From contig OZ245018.1 in NCBI GenBank assembly GCA_965223825.1, positions 248,001 to 312,000 on the forward strand: a stretch of DNA of 64,000 bases, read 5' to 3'. The notes beneath the pieces were generated by a model. That model made no database searches. It was not told the origin of the DNA and worked only from the letters and a program-made list of their open reading frames with translations. Below, in pieces: positions 7,758 through 15,141 of this stretch. Each line of letters starts with the position of its first letter. Positions within the stretch are counted from its first letter, which is position 1. This stretch comes from CAJXQU01 sp965223825 (GTDB lineage Bacteria > Pseudomonadota > Gammaproteobacteria > CAJXQU01). The translations under genes and the position numbers were made by a program.

Positions 7758-9263
7758 ATGGTCCGTCCTGAATTCACTCACGTCGCTGCCGTTGATCTCG
7801 GCTCGAACAGTTTCCACATGGTCGTTATGCAGCTCAATGAGGGGCGCTTACAAGTTGTTGATAAGCTCAAAGAGAGCATCCGGTTAGCGGACGGTTTAGA
7901 CGATAAAAACCGCATTAACGATGAAGCAATGGAGCGGGCATTAGCCTGTTTACAGCGTTTCGGTGAACGCTTGAAATGTATGCCGCATGGGAGCGTACGC
8001 ATCGTCGGCACGAATACCTTACGCAAGGCGAAAAACAGCGAGAAGTTTATCGCCAGTGCGGTGGAAGCGATCGGGCATCCAATCGATATTATTGCGGGTC
8101 GAGAAGAGGCACGTTTGATCTACCTCGGCGTTTCCCATTCACTTGCGGATAATGGCGATCAACGTTTGGTCATGGACATCGGCGGTGGCAGTACTGAATT
8201 TATTTTAGGGCAGCATTTTCGGCCGGGGCGGCGGGAGAGTTTGCACATGGGCTGCGTTGTTTTTTCTCGACGATATTTTGATGACGGAGCCATCACGGCA
8301 AAAGCGATGCGCAAAGCCGAAATTGCCGGGTTAATTGAATTAGAAGCGATCGAAAAAGAGTATCGCCGCGCCGGTTGGGATCGTGCTATCGGCGCGTCCG
8401 GTACCATTCTTGCGATTCATGATGTGGTGATCAAACAAGGCTGGAGTCAACACGGTATTACCGCGGATTCCTTGAAAAAACTCAAATCCGTATTGATCGA
8501 TACAGGACATGTTGATCGCATTAAGCTGGAAGGGCTAGCGGCGGATCGGTGTTCCATCTTTCCTGGTGGTGTGGCGATTTTATCTGCGGCTTTTGAAGCA
8601 TTGCGTATCGATACGATGGAAGTGTCAGACGGCGCGCTTCGTGAAGGTGTCATTTACGATCTATTAGGACGAATTCGTAAGGAAGATGTGCGCGAAACGA
8701 CGATCGATGCGATGGTCACGCAATACCGGGTTAATTCGGATCATGCTAATCGCGTTATGACGGACGCGTTACGCTTCTGGCGAGCTGTTGCTGAGTGCTG
8801 GAAATTGGTCGAAGAAGATAATGAACAAATCTTGCGTTGGGCGGCCAAGTTACATGAGATTGGAATGGCAATCGCCTATACGCAATATCATAAACACGGT
8901 TATTACATGCTCTCGCATTTGGATATGCCGGGCTTTTCCCGTGGCGAGCAACGAATTCTCGCCACGATCGTACGTGGCCACCGACGAAAATTCCCCCAAT
9001 CGGTGTTTGATCAACTACCCAAACCAGATCGTAAAAAAGCTGAAAAATTATGCACACTTTTACGTCTTTCTGTATTGCTGCATCGAAGTAAATCAGATGA
9101 AGCACTGCCGGTGATTAATTTCAGTGCGGATAAACAATCGTTGAAATTAAGTTTCCCGATGGGGTGGTTTGAGGCGCACCCACTTATGTATGCAGATCTT
9201 GAGCAAGAGGCAGCTTATCTGGAATCGGTGGGGTTTGAGTTACGCTTTGTAGAAGCTGATTAA
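7758..9263 (+). CDS. ppx: Exopolyphosphatase (Ppx/GppA family)
   Basis: A 501-residue Ppx/GppA phosphatase, which trims phosphate from polyphosphate ends or hydrolyses pppGpp. Seen are the ASKHA N-terminus AAVDLGSNSFHMVV (12-25), the TNTLRKAKN segment, DIGGGSTEFI, GASGTI, FPGGVAIL, and a C-terminal HD-like helical domain with KLHEIGMAI and VRGHRRK. Ppx and GppA are hard to separate by eye. It lies near rhlB as gppA does in E. coli, but it is also convergent with ppk1, which favours a polyphosphate role. No clear ribosome binding site precedes the ATG. Confidence 0.88.
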   Translation: MVRPEFTHVAAVDLGSNSFHMVVMQLNEGRLQVVDKLKESIRLADGLDDKNRINDEAMERALACLQRFGERLKCMPHGSVRIVGTNTLRKAKNSEKFIASAVEAIGHPIDIIAGREEARLIYLGVSHSLADNGDQRLVMDIGGGSTEFILGQHFRPGRRESLHMGCVVFSRRYFDDGAITAKAMRKAEIAGLIELEAIEKEYRRAGWDRAIGASGTILAIHDVVIKQGWSQHGITADSLKKLKSVLIDTGHVDRIKLEGLAADRCSIFPGGVAILSAAFEALRIDTMEVSDGALREGVIYDLLGRIRKEDVRETTIDAMVTQYRVNSDHANRVMTDALRFWRAVAECWKLVEEDNEQILRWAAKLHEIGMAIAYTQYHKHGYYMLSHLDMPGFSRGEQRILATIVRGHRRKFPQSVFDQLPKPDRKKAEKLCTLLRLSVLLHRSKSDEALPVINFSADKQSLKLSFPMGWFEAHPLMYADLEQEAAYLESVGFELRFVEAD

Positions 9264-9390
9264 GACGAGAAAATAAATAATATTAGCCTGCAGAGCCAAT
9301 ATTCTTCACGACTTTTATCACGAAAAATCACTGATCGCCTGTTCAGGGCGGAGCCACTGAACCAAGCCTGAGCAGACGTTGTGATCAGGC

Positions 9391-11514
9391 TTACTTAGTG
9401 TGTAAATCGAGCAGGGTTTCTTGCGCTGAAACCGGGACACTTTCATCCTCAGGAGGCGTAACACGCACGTAGCTGCCATCGGCTTGTAATAACCATGCTT
9501 GTACCGTGTCATCCAGATACAATTGCAGCCCTTCTTTAAAAACGCGTTTTTTCAACTTGCTATCTTCAATAGGGAAGCAAGTTTCCACACGTTGAAAGAA
9601 GTTACGATCCATCCAATCCGCGCTCGCACAATACAACAATTCTTCGCCATCGTTATAAAAATAATTAATGCGTGGGTGCTCCAAGAAACGCCCAACGATG
9701 GAACGGACCGTAATGTTTTCCGATACGCCCGGTACGCCAGGACGCAACATACAGACACCACGCACGATCAGCTCAATCTGAACCCCCGCTTGGGAAGCTT
9801 GGTAAAGAGCGCGAATGATCTCTTGTTCTGTTAACGAATTCATTTTCGCAATAATCCGCGCAGGCCGACCTGCGCTGGCGTGATCGGCTTCGCGCGCGAT
9901 CCATTCGAGCAAGGTTTTATGAAGTGTAAAGGGGGATTGTAAAAGTTTTTTCAACTTCGGTGCTTTCCCCATGGCGGTAAGTTGGTGGAAGATTTTATGT
10001 ACATCCTCACCAAAATCCGGATCGCGAGTGAACAAGCAAAAATCCGTGTACATGCGTGCTGTACTCATGTGGTAATTACCCGTGCTCAAGTGCACATAAC
10101 GGCGTAAATTTCGCCCTTCTCGACGCAGCACCATGAGAATTTTTGCATGAGTTTTGTGGCCAACAACGCCATACACCACGTGTGCGCCAGCTTCCTGTAA
10201 CAAATTAGCCAACTCGATATTTGCTTCTTCATCAAAGCGAGCGCGTAGCTCGATAACGACGGTGACTTCCTTACCGTTGCGCGCTGCATTTAGCAATTCT
10301 TTAACAATGGTTGAATCGACACCTGTTCGGTATAAGGTTTGTTTGATGGACAGAACATTCGGATCGGTCGCCGCTTGGCGCACAAATTCCACCACCGGCG
10401 CGAAGGAATCAAACGGATGATTGAGGAGAATATCTTTTTGCTTTATCGCGTCAAAATAGTCTGAGCCAATGCTTAGTTTTTTAGGAATATTCGGCGTGAA
10501 ACCGGGGTCTTTATGCTGAGGCATATCGACGAGATCATATAAATGCATCAACCGTTTTAAATTCACCGGACCGTTAACCTGGTAAAGATCATCTTTCGTG
10601 AGTTTAAATTCACTTAACAAAAACTGTGCGATCTCTGGTGGACAATTATCCGCCACCTCAAGTCGCATGGCTTTAGAATAACGGCGCGTGGGTAACTGGC
10701 CTTCGAGCGCGCGCATGAGATCATCCACTTCTTCGTCATCAACGAATAAATCGCCATTTCGAGTCACACGAAATTGATAGCAGCCATTGATTTGCATACC
10801 GGGAAAAATCTCTTCCACGAACGCGTGCATGATCGACGAGAGAAAAACAAAATCGTGCGGACCACCACTGATCGCTTCCGGGATCTGGATCAAGCGCGGG
10901 AGGGAACGAGGTGCTTGTACGATCGCGATACCGCTGTTGCGGCCAAAGGCGTCTTTTCCATCCAGAGAGACAATGAAATTAAGCGATTTGTTAACAATGC
11001 GTGGAAAAGGGTGCGCCGGATCAAGCCCGATCGGGCTCAATACAGGCAATACATCCTGATTAAAATACTGTTTGATCCACTCGCTCGTCGACTCATCCCA
11101 AACGGCGCGGCGTAAAAAACGGATGCCAGCTTCTTCCATATCCGGGATCAGGTGTTCATTTAAAATCCGATATTGATCATCAATCAGCGCATGCGTGGCT
11201 TCATTGACGCGCTTTAACTGTTCTTGGGCGGTCATATTGTCCGGCCCGGTTTGGGTCGAGCTAAAAGCCGCCTGCTGACGGAGTCCTGCAATACGAATTT
11301 CAAAAAACTCATCAAGATTTGAACTGGTGATCGTCATAAACTTCAGACGTTCCAGCAACGGGTTCTTCGGATCATCCGCTTGCGCTAAAACCCGACGATT
11401 AAACTCGAGCAAACTGAGTTCACGGTTGATATACAGATCGGGGTGTTTCAGGTTAATTGTATCGTTCATTTCACCAGTGTAAGACGGGTTCATTGCAATG
11501 GTATGATCATTCAT
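9391..11514 (-). CDS. ppk1: Polyphosphate kinase 1 (housekeeping copy)
   Basis: About 707 residues covering all PPK1 domains: N-terminal helical domain (INRELSLLEFNRRVL), head domain, and the two phospholipase-D-like C-terminal domains. The phosphorylated histidine lies in HKTHAKILM and the second essential histidine in YVHLSTGNYH. It polymerises ATP gamma-phosphate into polyphosphate. The ATG at 11514 is taken; an in-frame GTG at 11526 is possible and has a weak TAGAG upstream. No PhoB-type half-site array is visible in the 36-bp gap to the divergent methyltransferase gene, in contrast to the second ppk at 15142. It is convergent with ppx. Confidence 0.95.
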   Translation of the reverse strand: MNDHTIAMNPSYTGEMNDTINLKHPDLYINRELSLLEFNRRVLAQADDPKNPLLERLKFMTITSSNLDEFFEIRIAGLRQQAAFSSTQTGPDNMTAQEQLKRVNEATHALIDDQYRILNEHLIPDMEEAGIRFLRRAVWDESTSEWIKQYFNQDVLPVLSPIGLDPAHPFPRIVNKSLNFIVSLDGKDAFGRNSGIAIVQAPRSLPRLIQIPEAISGGPHDFVFLSSIMHAFVEEIFPGMQINGCYQFRVTRNGDLFVDDEEVDDLMRALEGQLPTRRYSKAMRLEVADNCPPEIAQFLLSEFKLTKDDLYQVNGPVNLKRLMHLYDLVDMPQHKDPGFTPNIPKKLSIGSDYFDAIKQKDILLNHPFDSFAPVVEFVRQAATDPNVLSIKQTLYRTGVDSTIVKELLNAARNGKEVTVVIELRARFDEEANIELANLLQEAGAHVVYGVVGHKTHAKILMVLRREGRNLRRYVHLSTGNYHMSTARMYTDFCLFTRDPDFGEDVHKIFHQLTAMGKAPKLKKLLQSPFTLHKTLLEWIAREADHASAGRPARIIAKMNSLTEQEIIRALYQASQAGVQIELIVRGVCMLRPGVPGVSENITVRSIVGRFLEHPRINYFYNDGEELLYCASADWMDRNFFQRVETCFPIEDSKLKKRVFKEGLQLYLDDTVQAWLLQADGSYVRVTPPEDESVPVSAQETLLDLHTK

Positions 11515-11562
11515 TTTAAAAACCACAAAACTCTAAATAACTAAAGAATAAGGATCCACGTA

Positions 11563-12375
11563 ATGCCGCGCGCAAAAAAAATAAAAATGGCTCAGCTTGC
11601 TGACAGACACGAACTATACCAACAGTCTGTGCAATGTGTAGAAGCGGAAATCGATTTTGTTGACGAGATGTTCACAGAATATCGTAATCGTGATGCACGC
11701 CTCCTGCGTGAAGATTTCTGCGGTACAGGCAACACCGCCTGTGAATGGGTGCGGCGGCGTAAGGATAATTGTGCGTTCGGCGTCGATCTTGATCGCGAGG
11801 TGCTCGACTGGGGGCGCGAAAATAACATTGGAAAACTTCGTGGTAAACAGAAGGATCGCATCGAACTGATCGAGCAAGACGTACTCAAAGTCAAAACGGG
11901 TCCGGTTGATATCGTGCTTGCGATGAATTTTAGTTATTGGCTCTTCATGGATCGCAAAACCATGAAGCGTTATTTCAAAAGTGTGCATAAATCATTAGTC
12001 GAGGATGGTATCTTTTTTCTCGATGCATTCGGCGGCTACGAAGCACCGAAAGTCTTAAAAGAAAAAACTAATCACGACGACTTTAGTTATGTCTGGCATC
12101 AAGCCGAATTTAATCCGATTAATCATCGTATGCATTGCAAAATCCATTTTAAATTCCCCGACGGATCACGTATTGACGAAGCCTTCACCTACACATGGCG
12201 ACTTTGGTCACTGCCTGAGATACGCGAATTACTTCAAGAAGCGGGCTTCTCAAACACGACGATTTTTATGCAAGGTTACGACGAGGAGACCGGTGAAGGT
12301 AGCGGCATTTTTGAAGAGACAGAAGTGTTTGACGCGGAAGCCGGGTGGCTATGTTATATCGTTGCTGAGAAATAA
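11563..12375 (+). CDS. Class I SAM-dependent methyltransferase
   Basis: A 270-residue protein with an unusual SAM motif I, LREDFCGTGNTACEWV (about 47-62), an acidic strand-2 end (FGVDLDREVLDWG), and a post-motif VDIVLAMNFSYWLF. The DFCGTG form is shared with a group of uncharacterised gammaproteobacterial methyltransferases. The C-terminal half has a beta-rich sheet (HRMHCKIHFKFPDG). Substrate unknown. It diverges from ppk1 with start codons about 50 bp apart. The start is preceded by AAGGA at a good distance. The terminator-like hairpin further downstream points the other way. Confidence 0.85.
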   Translation: MPRAKKIKMAQLADRHELYQQSVQCVEAEIDFVDEMFTEYRNRDARLLREDFCGTGNTACEWVRRRKDNCAFGVDLDREVLDWGRENNIGKLRGKQKDRIELIEQDVLKVKTGPVDIVLAMNFSYWLFMDRKTMKRYFKSVHKSLVEDGIFFLDAFGGYEAPKVLKEKTNHDDFSYVWHQAEFNPINHRMHCKIHFKFPDGSRIDEAFTYTWRLWSLPEIRELLQEAGFSNTTIFMQGYDEETGEGSGIFEETEVFDAEAGWLCYIVAEK

Positions 12376-12427
12376 ACGTTTAGTTAAAAAGCGCAGGCCT
12401 ATTTAGATAAAGAGAGTTTTGCAAAGA

Positions 12428-12454
12428 TAAAAAAAGAGAGCCGTTGCAGCTCTC
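12428..12454 (-). terminator. Rho-independent terminator, leftward
   Basis: On the minus strand GAGAGC-TGCAACG-GCTCTC (12454 to 12436) is followed directly by T7 (12435 to 12429). In the plus direction there is no U tract, so it cannot serve the methyltransferase gene; it must end a leftward transcript starting between 12455 and 13070. Confidence 0.8.
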
Positions 12455-12670
12455 AAAAATGGGTGATACAAGGTAATAGGATTTGTTAATTAGCCAGCAA
12501 CTTGTCGGGCGGGCTAATCAGTTTGTGAAGCGTCTTACAAATCGCCTCTCTGAAAAATGTAATGAATGAAACACAAGCCAATGTGTCCTTGCATTGGCTT
12601 GTACGAAAACTTAGCACGCTTGGTAAGAGGCATGCGCTCATCCTTGATCGTAATCAAGACTAACGTGTGA
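12428..12670 (-). ncRNA. Candidate structured small RNA
   Basis: The gene-free stretch 12376-12752 holds, read leftward, a perfect 11-bp hairpin (12602-12592 with 12583-12573), a 7-bp hairpin (12518-12512 with 12495-12489) and the strong terminator at 12454-12428. No open frame with a ribosome binding site is seen in it. A two-half-site PhoB-like element lies at 12695-12710, at a distance that would place the RNA start near 12670, but no good -10 is seen. It could equally be the long 3' untranslated region of the 71-aa gene. The 5' end is a guess. Confidence 0.35.
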
Positions 12671-12691
12671 ATATTTCAATGGTTTTGATTG

Positions 12692-12712
12692 TTTATGAAA
12701 GTTTAATGACGT
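12692..12712 (-). promoter_or_regulatory. Possible PhoB box, leftward
   Basis: On the minus strand GTCAT (12710-12706) and TTCAT (12699-12695) are exactly 11 bp apart with an A/T-rich spacer, the form of a single Pho box. It lies 40 bp beyond the stop of the 71-aa gene and points to the hairpin-rich region. Only two half-sites, so chance is possible. Confidence 0.35.
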
Positions 12713-12752
12713 GAGCGGTGTGGAATTATCTTAGCCTTGAGAAAGTGAATGC

Positions 12753-12968
12753 TTAAGCAAATTCAGGATCGGAAAGGTTAATTGAATTTAGGAAATTCAC
12801 TTTTCTAGTGATTTCTAAAATTAAATCTTCCGCATCTTGCAGATCATGTTCGGTGTCACAGATCTGTAAATCAAAAATACGATCGTGCAGTTTCGCCAAG
12901 TCTGCTTGCAAGCATTGGCGTAATATTTGTAGCGGTGAAACCCGTTGTGAAGCGCTTCTTTGTACCAT
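12753..12968 (-). CDS. Hypothetical 71-aa protein
   Basis: A small acidic-helical protein starting MVQRSASQRVSPLQILRQ and continuing with a predicted long helix rich in Asp, Glu, Leu and Ile (about 15-62). No family recognised. Reality is supported by a very good ribosome binding site (GAGGGAG seven bases before the ATG at 12968) and by a leftward terminator downstream. The longer in-frame start at 13001 lacks such a site. It is divergent from olsF and shares the intergenic region holding the olsF PhoB sites, so it may also be phosphate responsive, but no site faces it clearly. Confidence 0.6.
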   Translation of the reverse strand: MVQRSASQRVSPLQILRQCLQADLAKLHDRIFDLQICDTEHDLQDAEDLILEITRKVNFLNSINLSDPEFA

Positions 12969-13073
12969 TACTAACTCCCTCTCAGTTAACGATACGCGCA
13001 TTCTGCTCAGGGATTGTGATCAAGAAAAGATCACGTTATGACAGTTTTGTGAAGTGAAATGATTGTGTGTTCG

Positions 13074-13113
13074 TTGTCACATAAAATTCACATATGAGTC
13101 ATTGATTTGTCAT
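13074..13113 (+). promoter_or_regulatory. Tandem PhoB boxes upstream of olsF
   Basis: Four half-sites in perfect 11-bp phase: GTCAC at 13076, TTCAC at 13087, GTCAT at 13098 and GTCAT at 13109. This is two adjacent Pho boxes. Ten bp after the last half-site CAGACT (13124-13129) could be the -10, leaving a short leader with AGGGAAG before the ATG at 13158. Confidence 0.75.
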
Positions 13114-13157
13114 GACGTTCTCGCAGACTCCAGCCTAATTTATAGGGAAGTCTGCAT

Positions 13158-14963
13158 ATGGAAAACTTGAGTCCATTTTTACTCAACGGCGTCATTAAAT
13201 TTACCCCGCTAGAACGTTTTAATCGTTTAATTGAACGTGGAGTGGAACAATCAACGCGTCTATCTCGTTTGCACCAGATGTATGCCGAGTTGCCTCAAAC
13301 GGATAGCCCCGAAGCTTTTCTTAATGCGAGTTTAAAAAGTTTACGTGTGCATTATGAAACGATTGCGCATTCAACTGCGGGCATTCCTGAAAGTGGCGGT
13401 GCGGTGGTGGTGGCGAATCATCCGTTCGGCGGTCTTGAAGGGATTATTATGGCGCACTTGTTATTGCAGGTACGTAAAGATATCAAAATTGTTGCGAACC
13501 CTTTCCTTTCTCGTATTACTGAATTAAAAGAATTATTTATTGATATTGATCCGTTCAATACGACCAATTCGAAAAAACGTAATCATCAATTTGTAAAAGA
13601 AGCATATAAATGGGTGGAAAACGGAGGGCTGTTAGTTATTTTCCCTGCGGGTGAAGTCTCGCATTTACATTTACGTGATCGCACCGTGATTGATCCTGAA
13701 TGGAAAGGTTTGGTTGCGCGTATCGTGCGTAAACATCAAGCGCCGGTTATCCCGATTCGCTTTGCGGGTAAAAATAGCCATCTATTTCAAGTGGCCGGTT
13801 TGATACATCCACGCTTGCGTACGCTGATGTTACCGCATGAAATGTTGAATAAAAAAACGCAAACTGTGCGAGTGCATATCGGTAAAACCATAGCGTATTC
13901 GAACTTACGTCAGCTCGATGATGTTGGTCTGATCCGTTATCTACGTACGCAAACCTATTTGTTGGGCTCGTCTTCTCAGAGCGTCACTGATCGCGTGTTT
14001 TTAAATGGACACTTTGAACCGGTTGCCACTGCGCAAACGAAAGAGAAATTAACGGCAGAAGTGATCAAGCTTGGTGATCATCATCGTTTGGCATCTACAG
14101 GTGACCTGTCTGTGTATATTGCTGAGGCGGAAGCAATTCCACTTTTATTGCAGGAAATTGGTCGCCTGCGCGAACTGACATTTCGTGCGGTTGGGGAGGG
14201 GACAGGTCGTGCAAGCGATCTGGATATTTACGACAATTATTACCAGCATTTGTTTATCTGGGACGAAGAAGCAAAGTGTGTTGTGGGTTCATATCGTCTC
14301 GGTAAGACAGATGAAATCCTCGCACGTTTCGGTCGGAAAGGTCTCTATTCAAATACCTTATTTAAATATAAGAAGAAATTGTTGAAGAAAATTGCCTGTT
14401 CGATTGAGCTGGGACGCTCCTTCGTGAGAGAGGAATATCAAAAGAGTTTTACGCCACTCATGCTCCTCTGGAAGGGCATTGGTGAATATGTCATGCGAAA
14501 TCCACGTTACCACCTGTTATTCGGTCCCGTGTCGATCAGTAATGATTACGCGCCACTTTCGCAAAAATTATTGGTTGAATTTCTAAGTGCACAACGGTTT
14601 GATCATCAGCTAGCTTCGTATGTGAAGCCACGTAAGAAATTTAAATACAAAGGTGAGAAGCAATGGCATAAGTCTGGCTTTACTGAAATGAACGATCTGG
14701 ACACATTGTCGCGCTTGATCAGCAGTGTCGAGGCCGATCAGAAAGGTGTGCCGATCTTACTTAAACAATACCTCAAATTGGGTGGTCATTTATTGGGTTT
14801 CAATGTTGATGATGACTTTTCTCAAGTGTTAGATGGTTTGATCGTGGTTGATCTTCGCGCTGCGGATGAGAAGGTCTTATCACGCTACATGAGCAAGCAA
14901 GGTGCGCAAACGTTTCTGGCTTATCACGCCGAACAAGGACAGGTGCACGCGAAAACTGCTTGA
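13158..14963 (+). CDS. olsF: Bifunctional acyltransferase, probable ornithine lipid synthase OlsF
   Basis: A 601-residue fusion. The N-terminal half is a PlsC-type O-acyltransferase with NHPFGGLEG (87-95; the catalytic His88 followed by Glu in place of the usual Asp), FPAGEVSHL (162-170) and PVIPIRFAGKN. The C-terminal half is a GNAT-type N-acyltransferase (from about residue 305: YIAEAEAIPLLLQEIGRLRELTFR, then GSYRLG, ELGRSFV and LFGPVSIS). This order and length match OlsF of Serratia and Vibrio, which makes ornithine lipids without phosphate from acyl-ACP and ornithine. The tandem PhoB boxes upstream fit such a role: replacing phospholipids during phosphate starvation. AGGGAAG precedes the ATG. 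Assignment of the amino acid substrate is by family only. Confidence 0.82.
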   Translation: MENLSPFLLNGVIKFTPLERFNRLIERGVEQSTRLSRLHQMYAELPQTDSPEAFLNASLKSLRVHYETIAHSTAGIPESGGAVVVANHPFGGLEGIIMAHLLLQVRKDIKIVANPFLSRITELKELFIDIDPFNTTNSKKRNHQFVKEAYKWVENGGLLVIFPAGEVSHLHLRDRTVIDPEWKGLVARIVRKHQAPVIPIRFAGKNSHLFQVAGLIHPRLRTLMLPHEMLNKKTQTVRVHIGKTIAYSNLRQLDDVGLIRYLRTQTYLLGSSSQSVTDRVFLNGHFEPVATAQTKEKLTAEVIKLGDHHRLASTGDLSVYIAEAEAIPLLLQEIGRLRELTFRAVGEGTGRASDLDIYDNYYQHLFIWDEEAKCVVGSYRLGKTDEILARFGRKGLYSNTLFKYKKKLLKKIACSIELGRSFVREEYQKSFTPLMLLWKGIGEYVMRNPRYHLLFGPVSISNDYAPLSQKLLVEFLSAQRFDHQLASYVKPRKKFKYKGEKQWHKSGFTEMNDLDTLSRLISSVEADQKGVPILLKQYLKLGGHLLGFNVDDDFSQVLDGLIVVDLRAADEKVLSRYMSKQGAQTFLAYHAEQGQVHAKTA

Positions 14964-15032
14964 TCAGCTGCCCGACCTTCCTATAATAAATCTTGGAACG
15001 GAGCGTGACGCCGCTCTACCTCACCTGTACAT

Positions 15033-15068
15033 ATAGCCTGTCATCGAACTGTCATTTTGACAGGCTAT
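15033..15068 (+). promoter_or_regulatory. PhoB box inside a perfect inverted repeat, upstream of second ppk
   Basis: CTGTCAT (15038-15044), four bases, CTGTCAT (15049-15055) is a consensus Pho box. It lies within an 11-bp perfect inverted repeat: ATAGCCTGTCA at 15033-15043 and TGACAGGCTAT at 15058-15068. A -10 candidate TATGTT (15066-15071) starts 10 bp after the box, the normal PhoB promoter geometry, so transcription would start near 15078, 64 bp before the ATG. Confidence 0.85.
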
Positions 15069-15141
15069 GTTGTGCTCACTGTGGATTCCGTCAGACGAGT
15101 CTACGAGAACACCGATTTAATATAGAGCGAACCCGAACCGA

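Noticed and set aside
9364..9392. 8-bp inverted repeat AAGCCTGA/TCAGGCTT at the end of ppk1
   Set aside because: Long loop and no U tract in either direction; it overlaps the ppk1 stop. Not convincing as a terminator for ppk1 or ppx.
11515..11562. Pho box in front of the first ppk1
   Set aside because: The short divergent gap was read on both strands and contains no phased GTCAT/TTCAC half-sites.
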